A DNA stretch of 64,000 nt from Trichuris trichiura. Taxonomy: Eukaryota; Nematoda; Enoplea; Trichinellida; Trichuridae. A program made the translations under genes and the position numbers. Every line of letters begins with the position of its first letter. The stretch's first letter is position 1. The notes beneath the pieces are model-generated. The model was not told the DNA's origin. It saw only the letters and a list, made by a program, of their open reading frames with translations, and ran no database searches. The stretch is taken from positions 186,001 through 250,000 of the forward strand of contig JBAJFE010000027.1 of assembly GCA_037903355.1 (NCBI GenBank), written 5' to 3'. Of this stretch, positions 1 to 11,965 are shown piece after piece.

Positions 1-542
1 AGAAGCTTGGCGCAAATTAACGTTATTTAGCGATAACTGAACACGCAAGCAGTGAGTAACGGAAAAAGGGAAAAAGCGTATGTACTGCTAACGCAGGCGC
101 TCACCCTGACGAAGGCAACGCGTCGATTTCGCTGCAGGCGCATCCGGCGGGTTCACTCGGGTGTACCTAATCAGGCAGAAGGCGTCAGTGCCTCCTTACG
201 GTGCCTCCACTTGTCGATGGCAAGTTGTCACTAGATCCCGGGACAGACATAACGCAGAATGAGATTTACCCTGTCTACCGAGGCACGCCTCAGCTCGGAA
301 AGTTGACCTGCGATGTTTTTCACGAATTCCTACACGACGTCTCAGCTGGAACACCTGCAGGCCCCATTGTGCTTCCCGTAACTACAATGCATGCGCACTT
401 GCTGAATTCCATCCTTTCACTAAACCTGAAGATAACGTCCGTCCGTTGCGCCGATAACAACCATTTATTACGCCGTAGGTTTGCAGATAACGCTTTGAAG
501 TAGCCGCCTCAACGTGCGGTGGGGAGACAACATACTAGACCC
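1..542 (+). mobile_element. Copy 1 of a long-TIR DNA element, cut by window start
   Basis: This stretch matches the elements at 31238-32090 (same direction) and 62547-63513 (inverted). Its right terminus ends ...catactagaccc at 542 and carries the subterminal block cgctttgaagtagccgcctc, which is the inverted terminal repeat of the complete copies. It sits inside a hAT-type MITE whose remaining half runs from 543 to 830. The left end, where the telomere-like tract would lie, is outside the window. No convincing protein is encoded; the small open frames here are not conserved in frame among the three copies. Confidence 0.8.
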
Positions 543-830
543 GAAATGCCTTGCTCTCGGCTCTCGGTCGACAAACCCATGTCGTTAGTCTTTGAAGGCA
601 AGCAGGAGGCGCTACTAGTGTGCGCATCGGTAACGTGGACCATTGGCCGCCTACCGACCCAAAGTATTATTTTTATCTCACCTTATCGCTTTGTTAGAGG
701 GGTGACCTCCTAAATGAACGTACATGCAAACAAAGCAGGCTATGTTTTTCGGCTGAGTATTCTTTACGGCCGGGAATGGTCTCATAAACGTCTGAACAGC
801 CTGCGGCAGCAAAAAGGTTCCCCACCCCTG
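543..830 (-). mobile_element. Non-autonomous hAT MITE, half copy
   Basis: Reading from 830 leftward the sequence starts CAGGGGTGGGGAACCTTTTT, a classic hAT terminal inverted repeat, and it aligns with the complete MITE at 33349-33819. The other half was split off by insertion of the long-TIR element that ends at 542; the 8 bases after that junction (gaaatgcc) are the expected target duplication. It is itself inserted into the pogo copy that begins at 831. Confidence 0.8.
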
Positions 831-1059
831 TCGTAGACCATTGGCAACGTGGCTGTCAGTGATTTTGTCTCTTCATCCTAGTCACAACGTTTTGCAACCT
901 GGGCCTCATAAAGTTTACACGCTGACTTCTATCCATTTTATTTTCAATGTAGTAATTGATTTCACTGCGCAAATTGTCTTTGAATGGCTTGTTTATTCCA
1001 ATATCAAGAGTCTAGAGGTAGGCAGTCATTCGTGCAGGATTCATTACCTGTTCAATTCT

Positions 1060-1920
1060 TCTCTCTGGTAATCATTCCTCTTCGGCCACCTCATAAAATA
1101 AATGGCAGCGTTAAATCGACCGACTCTCTTGTCGACCGTCATTAAATCGACTTTGTGCACCAGGCTTTTTCGGTTTGAAGAACATAAATACCTGAAACAG
1201 GCTGAATTTCGTTTTCCTTTCGCTTTGTAATGGCTAGAGGAGGGACTTTCTTTCCGTCCAAACGAATTGCCAAAATGCAGGTGACGCGAGCACTTTTATA
1301 ACCAGTAGAAGGATTGTAGATTAACGAGGCTCTCCTACGGTCAATTGTTGTTTAATATCCTTGGCCTATAAACACTGCAATTTCATCCATAGCAATCATG
1401 TCGGACAGTTGGTATTTAGAAAAATCGATTCTATCGTCAAAGGATTTGAATGTGAATGCACGTTTAATAACTTCATTACCTTCAAGCTTGAACAATGTTG
1501 TCGATCTCCTTAATGGCAGTTCATATCGCTGAAAAAACAATCTAGCCAGTGCTGTGACGCTTTGAATTTTCTGAGGATATCTCCAAGTGTGATGCCATTG
1601 CAAGGGCAAATTCCTGGACGTCAGACCTGCGCAAAAAGAAAGCCTGTGCTCTCCTGTCAGCGATCCCTTTACAAATGTTGTCCTCAAGCTCAGGAAATAG
1701 TGGCTTCCGACCTGATCCAAACTTTGCATTTCTCTCGTCCATCGTCTCACGAAGTTTATCGACTTTGCTCGCCATTTTCGAACCATTCAGAGATCAAGCT
1801 TTTTCTTTTTGCACAAAGCTGTCAGATTCTTGCCCTGGGAATCCTCCACAATTGCTTTCTTGTACTCGACACTATTACTCTTCCTTTATGCGGGCATCTT
1901 GCTTGAAAGTGAAAATAATA
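1060..1920 (-). pseudogene. pogo/CENP-B-type transposase remnant
   Basis: On the minus strand this encodes a broken transposase parallel to the one at 19119-20104. Recognisable pieces are the helix-turn-helix part (MVRKWRAKSINFVRR in one frame, MASKVDKLRETMDERNAKFG in another) and the start of the DDE_1 catalytic domain (SDMIAMDEIAVFIGQGY, first aspartate in AMDE). The pieces lie in different frames with stops between them, so no full protein can be made. The third catalytic region corresponds to about 900-1060. Transposases of this family excise and reinsert DNA at TA sites. Confidence 0.75.
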
Positions 1921-2068
1921 TTCCCTTCTGCAAACATAATTGCACTTTGGCACTAACCTGTTGCACACAAAATTGCAAAAGTCACTAAGAGAATTCGTTC
2001 GGAAGGACTGCGTGAAAGAACACTACAAATGCAGATGTACCAAAGCACTTTACTCGTAAACTCTACAG

Positions 2069-4814
2069 CAGTATTCCTCAAAGTTAAGGCCGTTTGAGCC
2101 CGCCTGAGAACGTTTCCGAGTATCTACCCCCCCCCTATTTTGATTGGCCAATGTCAAGCGCACTGATTGGCTGAAATGGCTGCAACGCCAGAAGGTGAAC
2201 TAGAGCTGTACAGATTTATTTCTGCAACCTTTTCTTCGAGAAGTCAGTGACAGCTGCTTGGCTCGCCCGGATGCAACCGAACTAGCCTGTCGATGTTGGG
2301 CTCGATCGTGGGCTCAGACTCGCAGACGCAGATCGCCGCGTCTGACTACTTGCAGCCGACTGCGTTTCTTTGTCACTAGGTCCGTAACGATACTAAATGC
2401 ACGCTGGACTAGACTCGATGAAGGAAGACAAATCAGTAACTTTTTTACCACACTCCATAGGCCAGGGTGCAACTCCGGGATTTCTTTCTGCAGCCAAAAC
2501 TGCTGATAACCCTGTGACAACCTAACCTTCAGCTCCAGGTTCGACTGCAACTCCAGCAACTCTTCTTGCAGCGAAATTCTGTAGCGGATTGATCACCCAG
2601 TCTGGGATTACCATAGACAAAATGTCCTGACAACTGCGTGTGAAATCGTCGTAAAGCGCTAGGAAATGGTCACAGTACAATTCCACGTCCGCTTCAGAGA
2701 TCCCACTTTCGTTTCCCACTTGGGCGAGACTTTGAAACTGCGACAAGTCGCCCCTTGCAAAGTTGCGCTTGAAGATAAGCAGCTTTGACATGAACGCGGA
2801 GATAACAGATTTTGTCTTAATCAAGTTCATGTCGTCCGCCTGAGCTGCTTATTCGTCTTATTAAATTTAAAATACAAGTCTGCTAAGTACGCGATGTCCG
2901 CTTTCCGATTACGTAAGTTCTCGCTCAGCGAAGCGTAATCCTGTTCAAAAAATTGAAGAACGGATTCGTACAGGTCGAAAAATCTCGACAGACAGGCATC
3001 TTTTGATAGCCATCTCACTTCTGTGTGCAGAAGTAGACGATTGAAGTCCTCGTTATTTTCATCACATAGTCGTCGAAAAAGTCTGTCACCGAATGGATTT
3101 CTTTTGATTTTCTTTACCGCGTTGATGGCATACCGAAGAGCCTCATTCAAACGCGCTCAAACGACAGGCGACGAGGTGCCGCCGACGCAACACACAATGG
3201 ATCCGCAGCACGCTGGGAACTACGTTTTTTAGATACGATATGAATCCCCACTGACAGCCGAGCATAGATGGTGCATCATCTGTTGCCACGGCTATTATGT
3301 TCTGAAAGGGAATAGCTCTTTCCATAAAGAATTCTTCCACTACTTGAAAGATAGATTCACCCTTTCTATCTGTACTCAATTCTTTCGAAAACAATAATTC
3401 TCCTACAAACTGTTCTTCTTCTATAAACCTGATGCAGGCCAGTAAAAGCGATTTATTTTTAGGCAATGTTGATTCATCCAATTGCAACGAGAATTCCTTC
3501 TCTCTGAACATGCAGCAGAGTGTCTCTTCGTTGTCCCCAGCCATTGTATCAATTTGTCTCTGAACAGTATCATTGTTCAGTAGTATTTTTCTGGTAACAT
3601 CATGTGCGTTTTAGTGAAGTACGGTTTCCAGAACATCAGCTATGGCAGCCACTATCAATTTCTTGCCGATCATATGAGGCTTACCCGCTTTCGCAATTAA
3701 CAATGAATATCTATATGACGCTGCAAGTCCGTCAGGATCTGGTTTTGAAAGAGATGATATCATACCGTTCAGTGTTCTCTTGTTCCGCCTTCTCCCTCAG
3801 GGCCCGATAGTCGGACACGTCCTTATTACTTGTGTTCGGGTGCTGCCTCATTAAATGACGTTTCGTCCTGGACGGCTTCATAGACTCGTTTGAAAAAACT
3901 CTTTCGCACAACAAACATACTGGTAGTTGTTCTGTACCAGGCATAACAGCGAAGCCAAAGCGCAGGTATTCGCTATTATATAGCCTACATTTCCTGCTCG
4001 CCTTAGCCATGACTGAGCCTCTGCAAGGTCACTTCTCGAAATCAACTAGACAAGTATATCACAGACTTACAGCGACGACGTTCGACGCATAATATAGCTT
4101 ACTGAATTTGCGCTGGCGAAACTGGAGCGAGCGTAGAAGGAAAGCAACCGTACAGACAAAGCGTTTGCAGAAAATGTGTGAGCAGCACACGCAATTCCTT
4201 GTCGCTAAGGCGTATGCTTGCATAGTAGCGACGTTGACGCGACGAAAGAAAGAAAAGTCAAAGGGAGTCGAATTATTACAGAGCTAGGGCAAAATATGGT
4301 AATCGTTGACAAAATTGTGAAGCAGAGACATTGCTACGCCAACACGCACTAATTGCTGGTTGAATCGTAAAGCAGGTGCAAATATATCGCAAAAACTATG
4401 GCGCATTCTGATAACGTGTGCAACTATTCTCTGATGTGAATTACGTGCTCTGCGCTTAATGCTTCTCAGCAGGAAGCTTCCCTTACTCAACCCTAGGGCG
4501 GGAAGGTCACGGTGACAAGCATGCGATCCCTTCTGCCACGTGTTCTGAATGGTCATTTTCATGAGCGGTGATTGGTTCATGTGGAGGATTGGGGGTAGCC
4601 GGCATCACGCATAGCGTGCAACTTTATCTTAACCACTACGCACAAAACCTGACCCTCAGACCCCACCTTTCGGTGCAGCTCAACATGACGGTCCAGATGG
4701 GGCATGTGCCCCCACAGCTCAAATGGGCCCCGCAAGGGCCCCCTTGGCGTTTTAGGCCCCCTGGACTTCAAAAGGGCCCCCGGTGGGGCACCCACCCCAC
4801 CGTGAAAATCATCG
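2069..4814 (-). mobile_element. hAT DNA transposon (ZBED-like), about 2.7 kb
   Basis: The boundaries are defined by an exact 8-bp target duplication, ctctacag (2061-2068 and 4815-4822), inside pogo sequence that is continuous in the sister copy at 18.1-20.6 kb. The ends are loosely inverted (cagtattcctcaaag on the left; cgatgattttcacgg reading inward from the right), as in hAT elements whose termini resemble CAGTGATTCTCAAA. G/C-rich runs near both ends are shared with the short relatives at 47027-47511 and 57991-58763. The only coding content is the degenerate transposase at 2314-4010; 4011-4814 shows no convincing gene. Confidence 0.88.
2314..4010 (-). pseudogene. hAT transposase, BED-finger/ZBED5-like, frameshifted
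   Basis: The minus strand carries, in order, a BED-type zinc finger (PVCLLCERVF with TKRHLMRQHP, 4010-3732), the core with the catalytic-type segment ATDDAPSMLGCQWGFISYLK (3544-3143), an insertion/helical region with LLLHTEVRWLSKDACLSRFF (3150-2827), a following block (2830-2522), and the C-terminal dimerisation region with LPSSSLVQRAFSIVTDLVTKKRSRL (2559-2314). The blocks occupy at least three reading frames, so the gene is broken by several indels. The order and motifs match the ZBED5/FAM200/GTF2IRD2 branch of hAT transposases. The function would be cut-and-paste transposition; this copy is very likely inactive. Confidence 0.85.
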
Positions 4815-5034
4815 CTCTACAGTATAATCATTTAACCATACTTAAGCTGCATATTTTGAGATACGATACGCCAGTCACATTCTCCAACGGGCTTGCTAAA
4901 TATGCCTCTCTGGCGGACAATCGCAACTGGGGCTTATTTACAGGGTAGGGCTTTTATTAACGAACATCCTAAAAAGTCATGCTAGGACGTTTTTACAGGG
5001 AAAGTCTTATCATAGGGGAGACGCGGTATATCGT

Positions 5035-5953
5035 TACGGGGCAATGACGGTGTTCTTGGTGGAAACGTGCCAACATGAGGACAGACGCGCCTCTGAGAGG
5101 AAACATTAGGAACGTCACTAGACGAAACAGCGCATCCTGGCCTTAATCAAACGAAGGCTGCTCCACTGACGACATTCGTAGATCACGCACCGGATTCCGT
5201 TAGTACGAATCAATTTTGCTTCGAACCGTGTGTGTGGATCTGATATGCTTCTTAGTCTAACGCATTTAATTGCGACCGGTGATTGTGGAAAACAGGTTTT
5301 GCTGAAGCACTGTAGTTTAAAGAAAGGTTCCGTTTTTCCATGAAATTATTTTAGGAACATCATTTCTCCGCTTGTTTTTTATTGAGATCAAACTTAAAAT
5401 GCCCTACATCAGCTGCTTGTGGAACTTATAAGATCTAACTGTAATGCTTTGGACATTTAAGCTAATTCTTGAAGTATAACATCGAGCTCACTGTTTGGCG
5501 AAAGAAGTTAAGAGCGCAAGGTGGCGCGGTACCTGAAAACATTTACTCATTCCTTCTGTAATATTTTTGGTCACCGAAGTACCGGTCGTTAGCGATTTGG
5601 TCCTGTAGATAGGGGCGGTTGGTCTCTTGGCGCATTGTAAGTATTTAGTGTTGCTGTGTCATCATGTATGCGATGCGTTAATTTCTTCTGTACTGTTTGA
5701 CTATTTGCGACTTTTCGCTGAATAACCGGATGGATGCGCGCAGTGACACGTTTCTCTTTTCATGAAGTTGCTCTCTTCGCTAGTTGTGGTGCGTCCTGCT
5801 TTAATGCAGGCTGATTGTGTAGACACGTTGTTCGGTGTGCGACTTTTTGCGTTAGCGTTTATTAGTCAAGCGCTTCTTGCCGACGGTGCATACTTTTACC
5901 GAGCACCTTAAGTTCAAATCACGTCTCCGAATGTTTCAGTGCTTTTTTTGTAG
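5035..5953. other. Intergenic, upstream of the EHD gene
   Basis: No gene or repeat is recognised here. The segment ends with a pyrimidine-rich 3' splice acceptor (gtgctttttttgtag, ending 5953) only 14 bases before the EHD start codon. That is either the end of a 5'-UTR intron or a spliced-leader acceptor. Confidence 0.5.
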
Positions 5954-5967
5954 GCGCCCTAAATACG

Positions 5968-8903
5968 ATGTTCTCCTTCATGAATAGCGATGCGAAGCGT
6001 AAAAAGCAGCCTGAGGTTTACGTATCGGTTACGGAAAGCTTGAAGAAAGTTTACAAGCAAAAGCTGCTACCGCTTGAAGAGCACTACAAATTTCATGAAT
6101 TTCATTCACCACCGCTGGAAGATCCTGATTTTGATGCAAAACCAATGATTCTCTTGGTTGGGCAATATTCCACGGGTAAAACCACATTTATACGATATCT
6201 GCTGGAGTCCGACTTCCCCGGCATGCGGATAGGCCCTGAGCCAACGACCGATCGTTTCATTGTTGTCATGTATGGTGAACAGGATGGTACCATACCAGGT
6301 GTGCGGCCTTATTCGATGAAACAGTGAAATTTATTCCCTTTTCACCAAACGAATGACCGCACTTTTAGGCAACGCTTTAGTCGTGGATACCAAAAGGCAA
6401 TTCCGACCGTTATCTCGATTTGGTAACGCATTTCTGAACCGATTTCAATGCTCTCAGCTGGACAGTGAAGTGCTAAAGAGCCTGACCATCGTTGATACTC
6501 CGGGCATTCTGTCTGGTGAGAAGCAACGCATCGACCGTGGTTACGATTTCGTTGGTGTTCTTGAATGGTACGTTCGTTAATGTTCGAAATTCGAAGTTTT
6601 CAGTTAAAGTGATAAGTTATTTTGAGTTCTTGAAAACTCATTCCGCAGGCACAATGTTCCTTTTGTACCTTGTGTCAGCTCTTTTGACCGTGGTTCCTTC
6701 CGGGATTTTTGCAGCTCTTTACTTTTTCGTCATTGGGGGCGTAAAGTGTCTACTTTTACATTTTTGGGTTACGGTCGCAGCTGTTTCTGATGAGTCACAC
6801 AACGCGATCGCACAGACAGTGAACGTCGGCACATTTTGGTTTCGCCAAATTTAGTCTTCAATTATGCTGCAGTATAAATTTAATTAGCGTTAACTAATTT
6901 CTCTAGGCGGCGAAGTATTTAAATGAATAGTGTGAACATCCTTTGTTCATTTATTCTTAAGTAATAGCTTTCTTTCAAGTGTGACGTTTCGCTACCCAAG
7001 CACCGGTTTGTTTGCAGACTGCCTATCATTTTACAGGTTTTCCCGTAGCACTGATGGGCGAGGAATGAATAATTCAGTATAGAGAGCGCAAGTAACGTCA
7101 TAGATAGGCAAGCATCTTTCTTGTAGAGTTCGTCAGCTTGATGCCTGTTTGACAGGTTCAGCAATTTTCAGCTGCTGCGACTACGGCCTAAATTTCCTTT
7201 GCTTTTCAGTAAGGCAAGTTCCGTTTCATTCTTTGGACTTTGTAACGCGAAAGTTCACTTAACGCCTCGATGCAAAAGCTAAATCGACACGGACTAACGA
7301 AAATTTTAACATACTGTTACCAAGGTGCCTTTAAGTTGATACCGTCTGTTTAAAATTTTTTTTACCCTTCCACTTTTGACAAAATGACATGCCATCTTAG
7401 AGCGGAAATTATCTTATAAAATCTAACTGTTAAGCGATTGACAGCTCTGACATGCGCGTTTACTTTTTTAATCATCTGTATGTGAGTTACTTTTTAATTT
7501 TTATAAGAGATCCTGCAATCGAAGTGCAGATCGCACTGCTGCACCGTGGAAAGCATTTTGTTCCAGACATTTTGAATGTTGAATATTCGAACAGCTTTAA
7601 TCTATTTGTTTGATTAGTACGCCATTTGCTCAGAGTTGGTTTTACAGGTTTGCCGAGCGGGTCGATAGGATCATATTGCTGTTCGATGCTCACAAGTTGG
7701 ACATAAGCGACGAATTTCGTCGCTGCATTGAAGCCGTTGGTGGAAACGAGGACAAAGTGCGTATTGTGCTTAACAAAGCAGACATGGTTGACCATCAGCA
7801 GTTGATGCGCGTGTACGGAGCGTTGATGTGGTCGTTGGGAAAAGTGTTCAGAACGCCCGAAGTGGCTCGCGTTTACATTGGCTCTTTTTGGGACCAACCT
7901 TTGCACCACGACATCAATCGTCGCCTTTTCGAGGACGAACAACACGACTTGTTCATTGATCTGCAAAGCTTGCCGCGCAACGCCGCTTTGCGCAAGTTGA
8001 ATGATCTCATAAAGAGGGCTCGACTGGCCAAGGTGCACGCCTACATTATTTCCTATCTTAGAAGGGACATGCCATCGATGATGGGAAAGGAGAAGCGCAA
8101 AAAGGAGCTCATTCAAAATTTGGATAAAATATACGAACAGTTGCAGGTTGCCGTAGCTTTTCTTAGGAGGTTGACGGTCGACTGCGCGATTCTCTTTTTG
8201 TAGAGAGAGCACAACATATCGCCCGGCGACTTTCCAGACTTGAAGAGAATGCAGGAACAATTGCAGCATCACGACTTTTCGAAATTTAACTCGCTGAAGC
8301 CTAAATTAATCGAAATGGTCGACGGAATGTTGTCATCCGACATTGGTAGGTGGAATAGAGATGAACTTTCAATAACAAAACACATCTGGTTCTTACGCAG
8401 CTCGTCTGATGAGTCATTTGCCTCAAGAAGAACACGTGATCAAGCCTGAGCGATCCTTCGTTAAAGGTGGAGCGTTCAGTGAAATACGGGAAACACCCTT
8501 TAGCTTTGGTCAGGGCGAAGGAGTCAATGCTGGAGCCGACGAACCGCAATGGGTGGTCGGCAAAGAACGCTATAAGTGGGACGAAACGTTCCAACAGCTC
8601 GGTCCGATCGACGGAAAAATCACAGGTTAAAATATACAGCATACTGTGTCCGCGCCCGACGGTTCTCCATTTCAAGGGGCTACAGCGAAAGCGCATATGG
8701 TCAAGTCGAAACTGCCAAATAGCGTTCTGAGCAAAATATGGAAGCTGTCGGATGTCGACAAAGATGGTATGCTCGATTCGGACGAATTCGCCTTGGCCAA
8801 CTACTTGATCAACTTGAAATTGGACGGACACGAAATGCCGGTGGAATTGCCTGAACATCTTCTGCCGCCTTCGAAGCGCGTAACGCTCAAGACGGTTTCC
8901 TAG
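5968..8903 (+). CDS. rme-1: EH-domain ATPase EHD / RME-1, intact, six exons
   Basis: Exons 5968-6298, 6369-6567, 7648-8146, 8204-8345, 8401-8625 and 8677-8903 join in frame to about 540 residues, the normal EHD length (about 535-545). EHD proteins are dynamin-like ATPases that tubulate endosomal membranes and drive receptor recycling. Visible landmarks are the N-terminal KLLPLEEHYKFHEFHSPPLED, the P-loop GQYSTGKTTF (near residue 70), the DxxG motif VDTPGILSG (exon 2), the NKAD motif (exon 3), and a C-terminal EH domain with LPNSVLSKIWKLSDVDKDG and the calcium-loop-like DVDKDGMLDSDEF. All introns have GT/AG ends; four are 51-70 bp and intron 2 is about 1.1 kb. The start is fixed by family homology (MFSF) and a splice acceptor 14 bases upstream. 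Invertebrates usually have one EHD gene, called rme-1 in C. elegans. Confidence 0.95.
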
Positions 8904-9446
8904 TCCTTCGTTCAGGCAGTATAAATAGTACAGCAACGCTGTTTCTCCTTGCAACGATTCGTTTCTCCTCATAGATTCCATTAATTGCCCAGCCAATGAA
9001 AGCATTGGTCGATTTTTAAATATCAACTACTGTGCAGGTCCACTGAACCTGCAAAACTGCCATATGCTGTGAGAACAACGTTGCATTGGCAGCGTTCCAA
9101 AACAAGCCTATCCGCTGTGCCATTGCATTCCCAATCGCTTTGGTTATTCATAATTAGGAGTATAGCTATTAGCACGACAGTCCGATTTTTTCGAAGCTCG
9201 TCATTAGCAAGAATTCAATTAAAAACACAAAAAACGAAAAGAACACAACGTGTTAAACAAACGCAACGTATGAAAGGACCGTCAGTCACTCTTGGGAAAG
9301 AAGCAAAGAAAACAATTGGTCAGCGGACGACATCTTACAACCGGTTGTGCGTAGATGAACTTACTGGTGAAATGAATTTTAAAAAAACATTCGAAAATTG
9401 ACATCTGTCTACCAGAAAATTGAAAAGTTCGTTTGAGGATGAGCAG
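8904..9446. other. Intergenic gap between convergent genes
   Basis: This is the shared 3' flank of the EHD gene and the convergent REPS1-like gene. A 110-residue lysine-rich open frame at 9069-9401 has no recognisable domain and is probably chance. No repeat is recognised. Confidence 0.4.
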
Positions 9447-11352
9447 TTAAGAACTGGTCGACTTTCGTAGACGATCGAGTTCAGATTCGAGGCCGATCCG
9501 CAATTCCATTAACTGCTTGAGCTCGCGTTCCAAGAAACCGTTCAATCGACTTTTGTCATCGCATCGCTTTTTCCAATCCTTCGTTTCCGCTGGCAGTTCA
9601 ACGTTTGCTGCTACCGCTGACCCTTTTGAATTGGCCAAATTTGCAGAAGGCACATCCTGTCGAATGGAGCTGGAAGCGATCGTTGTGGTTACTACGTTAT
9701 TATCACATTTCTGCATCTTCGCCTGTTCTTCCACGGAGGTTCCTTTGGAAACTGAATTGGATTCCAGGGATTCGGCGACAGTTTTTTCAAACGAAAAGGG
9801 CAAAGCGCTCTTATAAGCATTCTGCAATTCTATATCCGTCTGTACGGATGCCTCTCGAAAATTCTTGGACGACAATGCGGCTGCTTTTGGCAACCGAGGT
9901 GCAGGAGCGCTGGGAGGTAAGTTAGCGCCACTGCCAAGCGCCTTTTTGGTCAAGTCCAACGAAGCGGAGCGGATATGTCGAACAGCTGGACGTGGTGGCG
10001 GCTTGGGTGGTGGGCCTTTTGGTGCCTGCGGGCTTATCACCTTCGATCGACCGGAAACCGGGGGCGGTCCAACTACTGTACATGGTGCAACTACGACTGT
10101 GTGACGTTTTCTGGAAGCATTCGATAAGCTATCATTCTCGCTGGTCATTGATGTTTCGCCACCGCACGACATTTCTGGGGATACGTGACAAGCTATTGGG
10201 CAGGCTATAGTTTTGGTTTTTTCTGCAGTTAGCATCAAGGAATTAGTGAAATCCTTCAGCGGCGAATCTTGAAACTCGTCATTGGTCGCCAACAGCGTTG
10301 CGTCCTCATAAACATTAAAGTGGGTCCAATGCTGTTCGGGGTCCTTGGCCAATGGCGTCACATTCCTAGGCGGAGTCCTAGCTGGCACCATGGACGCCGG
10401 TAGCGAAGACGGAATTGGAAAATGACCCTACGGATGAAGACAACTGTATGAAAGTAGTATAATTCGCCGACTTGGCTCACCTTCACCCGACGAACAATTA
10501 AATGCATTGCAACGCAAAATTCGTCCAAGTTTAAATAGCCATCCTCGTTTACATCGGCCAGTTTCCATACTTTGCCGAGCTCGTCTCGAGGCAGTTGGGA
10601 TTTCAGAAAAAATTCAAAAACGCCCGGATCTTGACCTCGTACAGCAGACTGAAGATCAGCTTTGCCCTGCGTCTTTTCCAATAGTTGGTTGAAGCACGTA
10701 GTGTAATATTCGAACAGCGGAACTGTAATCACGAACGACTCGTCTAGATTCTCATCCCCTTCAGAAGCTTGGTCATCAGCCGCTGGTAGTAAAACCTGTT
10801 GTTCACTGGTTGAAAGCTGCCTAAGACATTAAACATTTAATGATCACCGACGTGGGCGGACTTCCGCCGGAGAATGAAAGCGAAAATCTAGTGCCGCAGT
10901 TGGAATCAATAAGCCAGTATCTAAATTCTCATTTGTGGGCATTTCTCAGAGAAAAAAGAAGAAAAGCGATTTAATAGATTAATGGTAAACGACGGGACCT
11001 ACTCGATCGAAGAACCTTCCTCTTCAGATTCATCGAAGGATGTCCATTTTGACTCAGACTGAGGCGATCGAAGACTACTCGAATGCTGACTGGAGGACAC
11101 AGGTGATTTGGACTGGCAAGCAACTGCCGCTGCAGTAGCAGCACTGCAGGCGGTCGGAATGGGACTGTCTCGATCAGTAACAACTCCTCTTGGCTGAGGA
11201 ACGCATGCACGTGATTCGGGCACTTTTAACGACGAGGAAGTATGCTGCTGCTGAAGTAATGACCATGTGGCAATCGCCGATGAAACCTTTTGGTGCAAGC
11301 CAACAGACATGGCTTGAGCCATTTGGGCAGCTACAAAGTAGGCGTAGCCCAA
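9447..11352 (-). CDS. reps-1: REPS1-like EH-domain endocytic adaptor
   Basis: Two exons are well supported: 10820-10481, holding an EH domain (YYTTCFNQLLEKTQ... with ELGKVWKLADVNEDGYLNLDEF), and 10427-9447, which reads on in phase and ends in a coiled coil (FLERELKQLMELRIGLESEL). The latter is the layout of REPS1/POB1, which bind RalBP1 and NPF ligands and couple Ral signalling to endocytosis. The linker contains prolines in SH3-ligand style (APKGPPPKPPPRPA). An upstream exon lies in 11352-11004 (VAAQMAQAMSVGLHQ..., Ser-rich, acidic end) and a small linking exon around 10848-10944, but those junctions are not settled. The first EH domain of the family is mostly missing from what I can read, so the true start lies upstream of 11352. 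Confidence 0.78.
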
Positions 11353-11734
11353 TAGACTTATACAGGAGAATTTAGCAAAAATGTAAATAAAGTAACGAAA
11401 GGTGGCTAATCAAAAAGTGACTGCGCCATTCACGTTTCCACAACAGCTCTAACGCCGTCCGGTGTCACCAAGCAAATGTACGGTAACTCGAGCATCATTG
11501 CAAGAAAGTAATTAATGCGCAAGTACAGTGATAAAGCATGTGGCCAAGCCGCTTGATATATTAGTGCTTAATGAAGAGCGTCTCTTAGATTGTTGCAATT
11601 TACTGCGAATATGTGTTTACTTGCGACCAATATGCGCAATCGATGCTACGCAGAACAACGCCTACTGCAGCGGGGACCGACCTGCACCTCAAACCGTAGT
11701 CCTGAAAATAAGTGAACGTTCTTAAAAATTGGAT
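11353..11734. other. Upstream flank of REPS1-like gene
   Basis: N-terminal exons of the REPS1-like gene are expected on the minus strand here or further right, but I cannot define one. No repeat is recognised. Confidence 0.3.
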
Positions 11735-11965
11735 ACTTCGTAACGGGATGATGTTTCATACCTTTCTAAATCTTTTACGGTTTTTCCCGTTCTTATCTGC
11801 TTGGTATCTGTAATTCAAACGAAACAATTGCTCTACCAGCGGGTGGATGAGCGATTGTTAGGAAAAAATTGAACAGGACCAATACACTCAACTTTATTTT
11901 CCTAAAGATGATGCGGCGGGAAGCGGAACTAGAGCGTTCCGAAAGCTCTGAAAAACAATAAATGA
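11735..11965 (+). mobile_element. Penelope-like element tail fragment (family A), degenerate
   Basis: The sequence shares an ordered set of blocks with 18324-18500, 43391-43600 and 55660-55979: cttcgtaacggg, tttttcccgttc, atctgtaattcaaacgaaac, gctctacca with ggatgagcga, and gcggaactagagcgttccga. The hammerhead CTGACGA box seen in the relatives is lost here, although the arm ggaac...gttccGAAA persists. Clear target duplications were not found. Confidence 0.65.

Larger units (their letters stand above)
831..5028 (-). mobile_element. pogo-type DNA transposon, copy 1 (interrupted)
   Basis: This is an inverted copy of the element at 18131-20605. Homology runs through 840-2060 and resumes at 4823-5028, where the terminus reads as the inverse of CCGTGTTTC...ATAAGACC. 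A hAT element (2069-4814) splits it, and a hAT MITE truncates the left side at 830. The order of nesting is therefore pogo first, then two hAT insertions, then the long-TIR element inside the MITE. Compared with copy 2 it lacks the PLE insertion and so records the empty site for that insertion. Confidence 0.85.

Noticed and set aside
7487..9026. 261- and 241-codon minus-strand frames
   Set aside because: They lie antisense to well-supported EHD exons and have no domain of their own.
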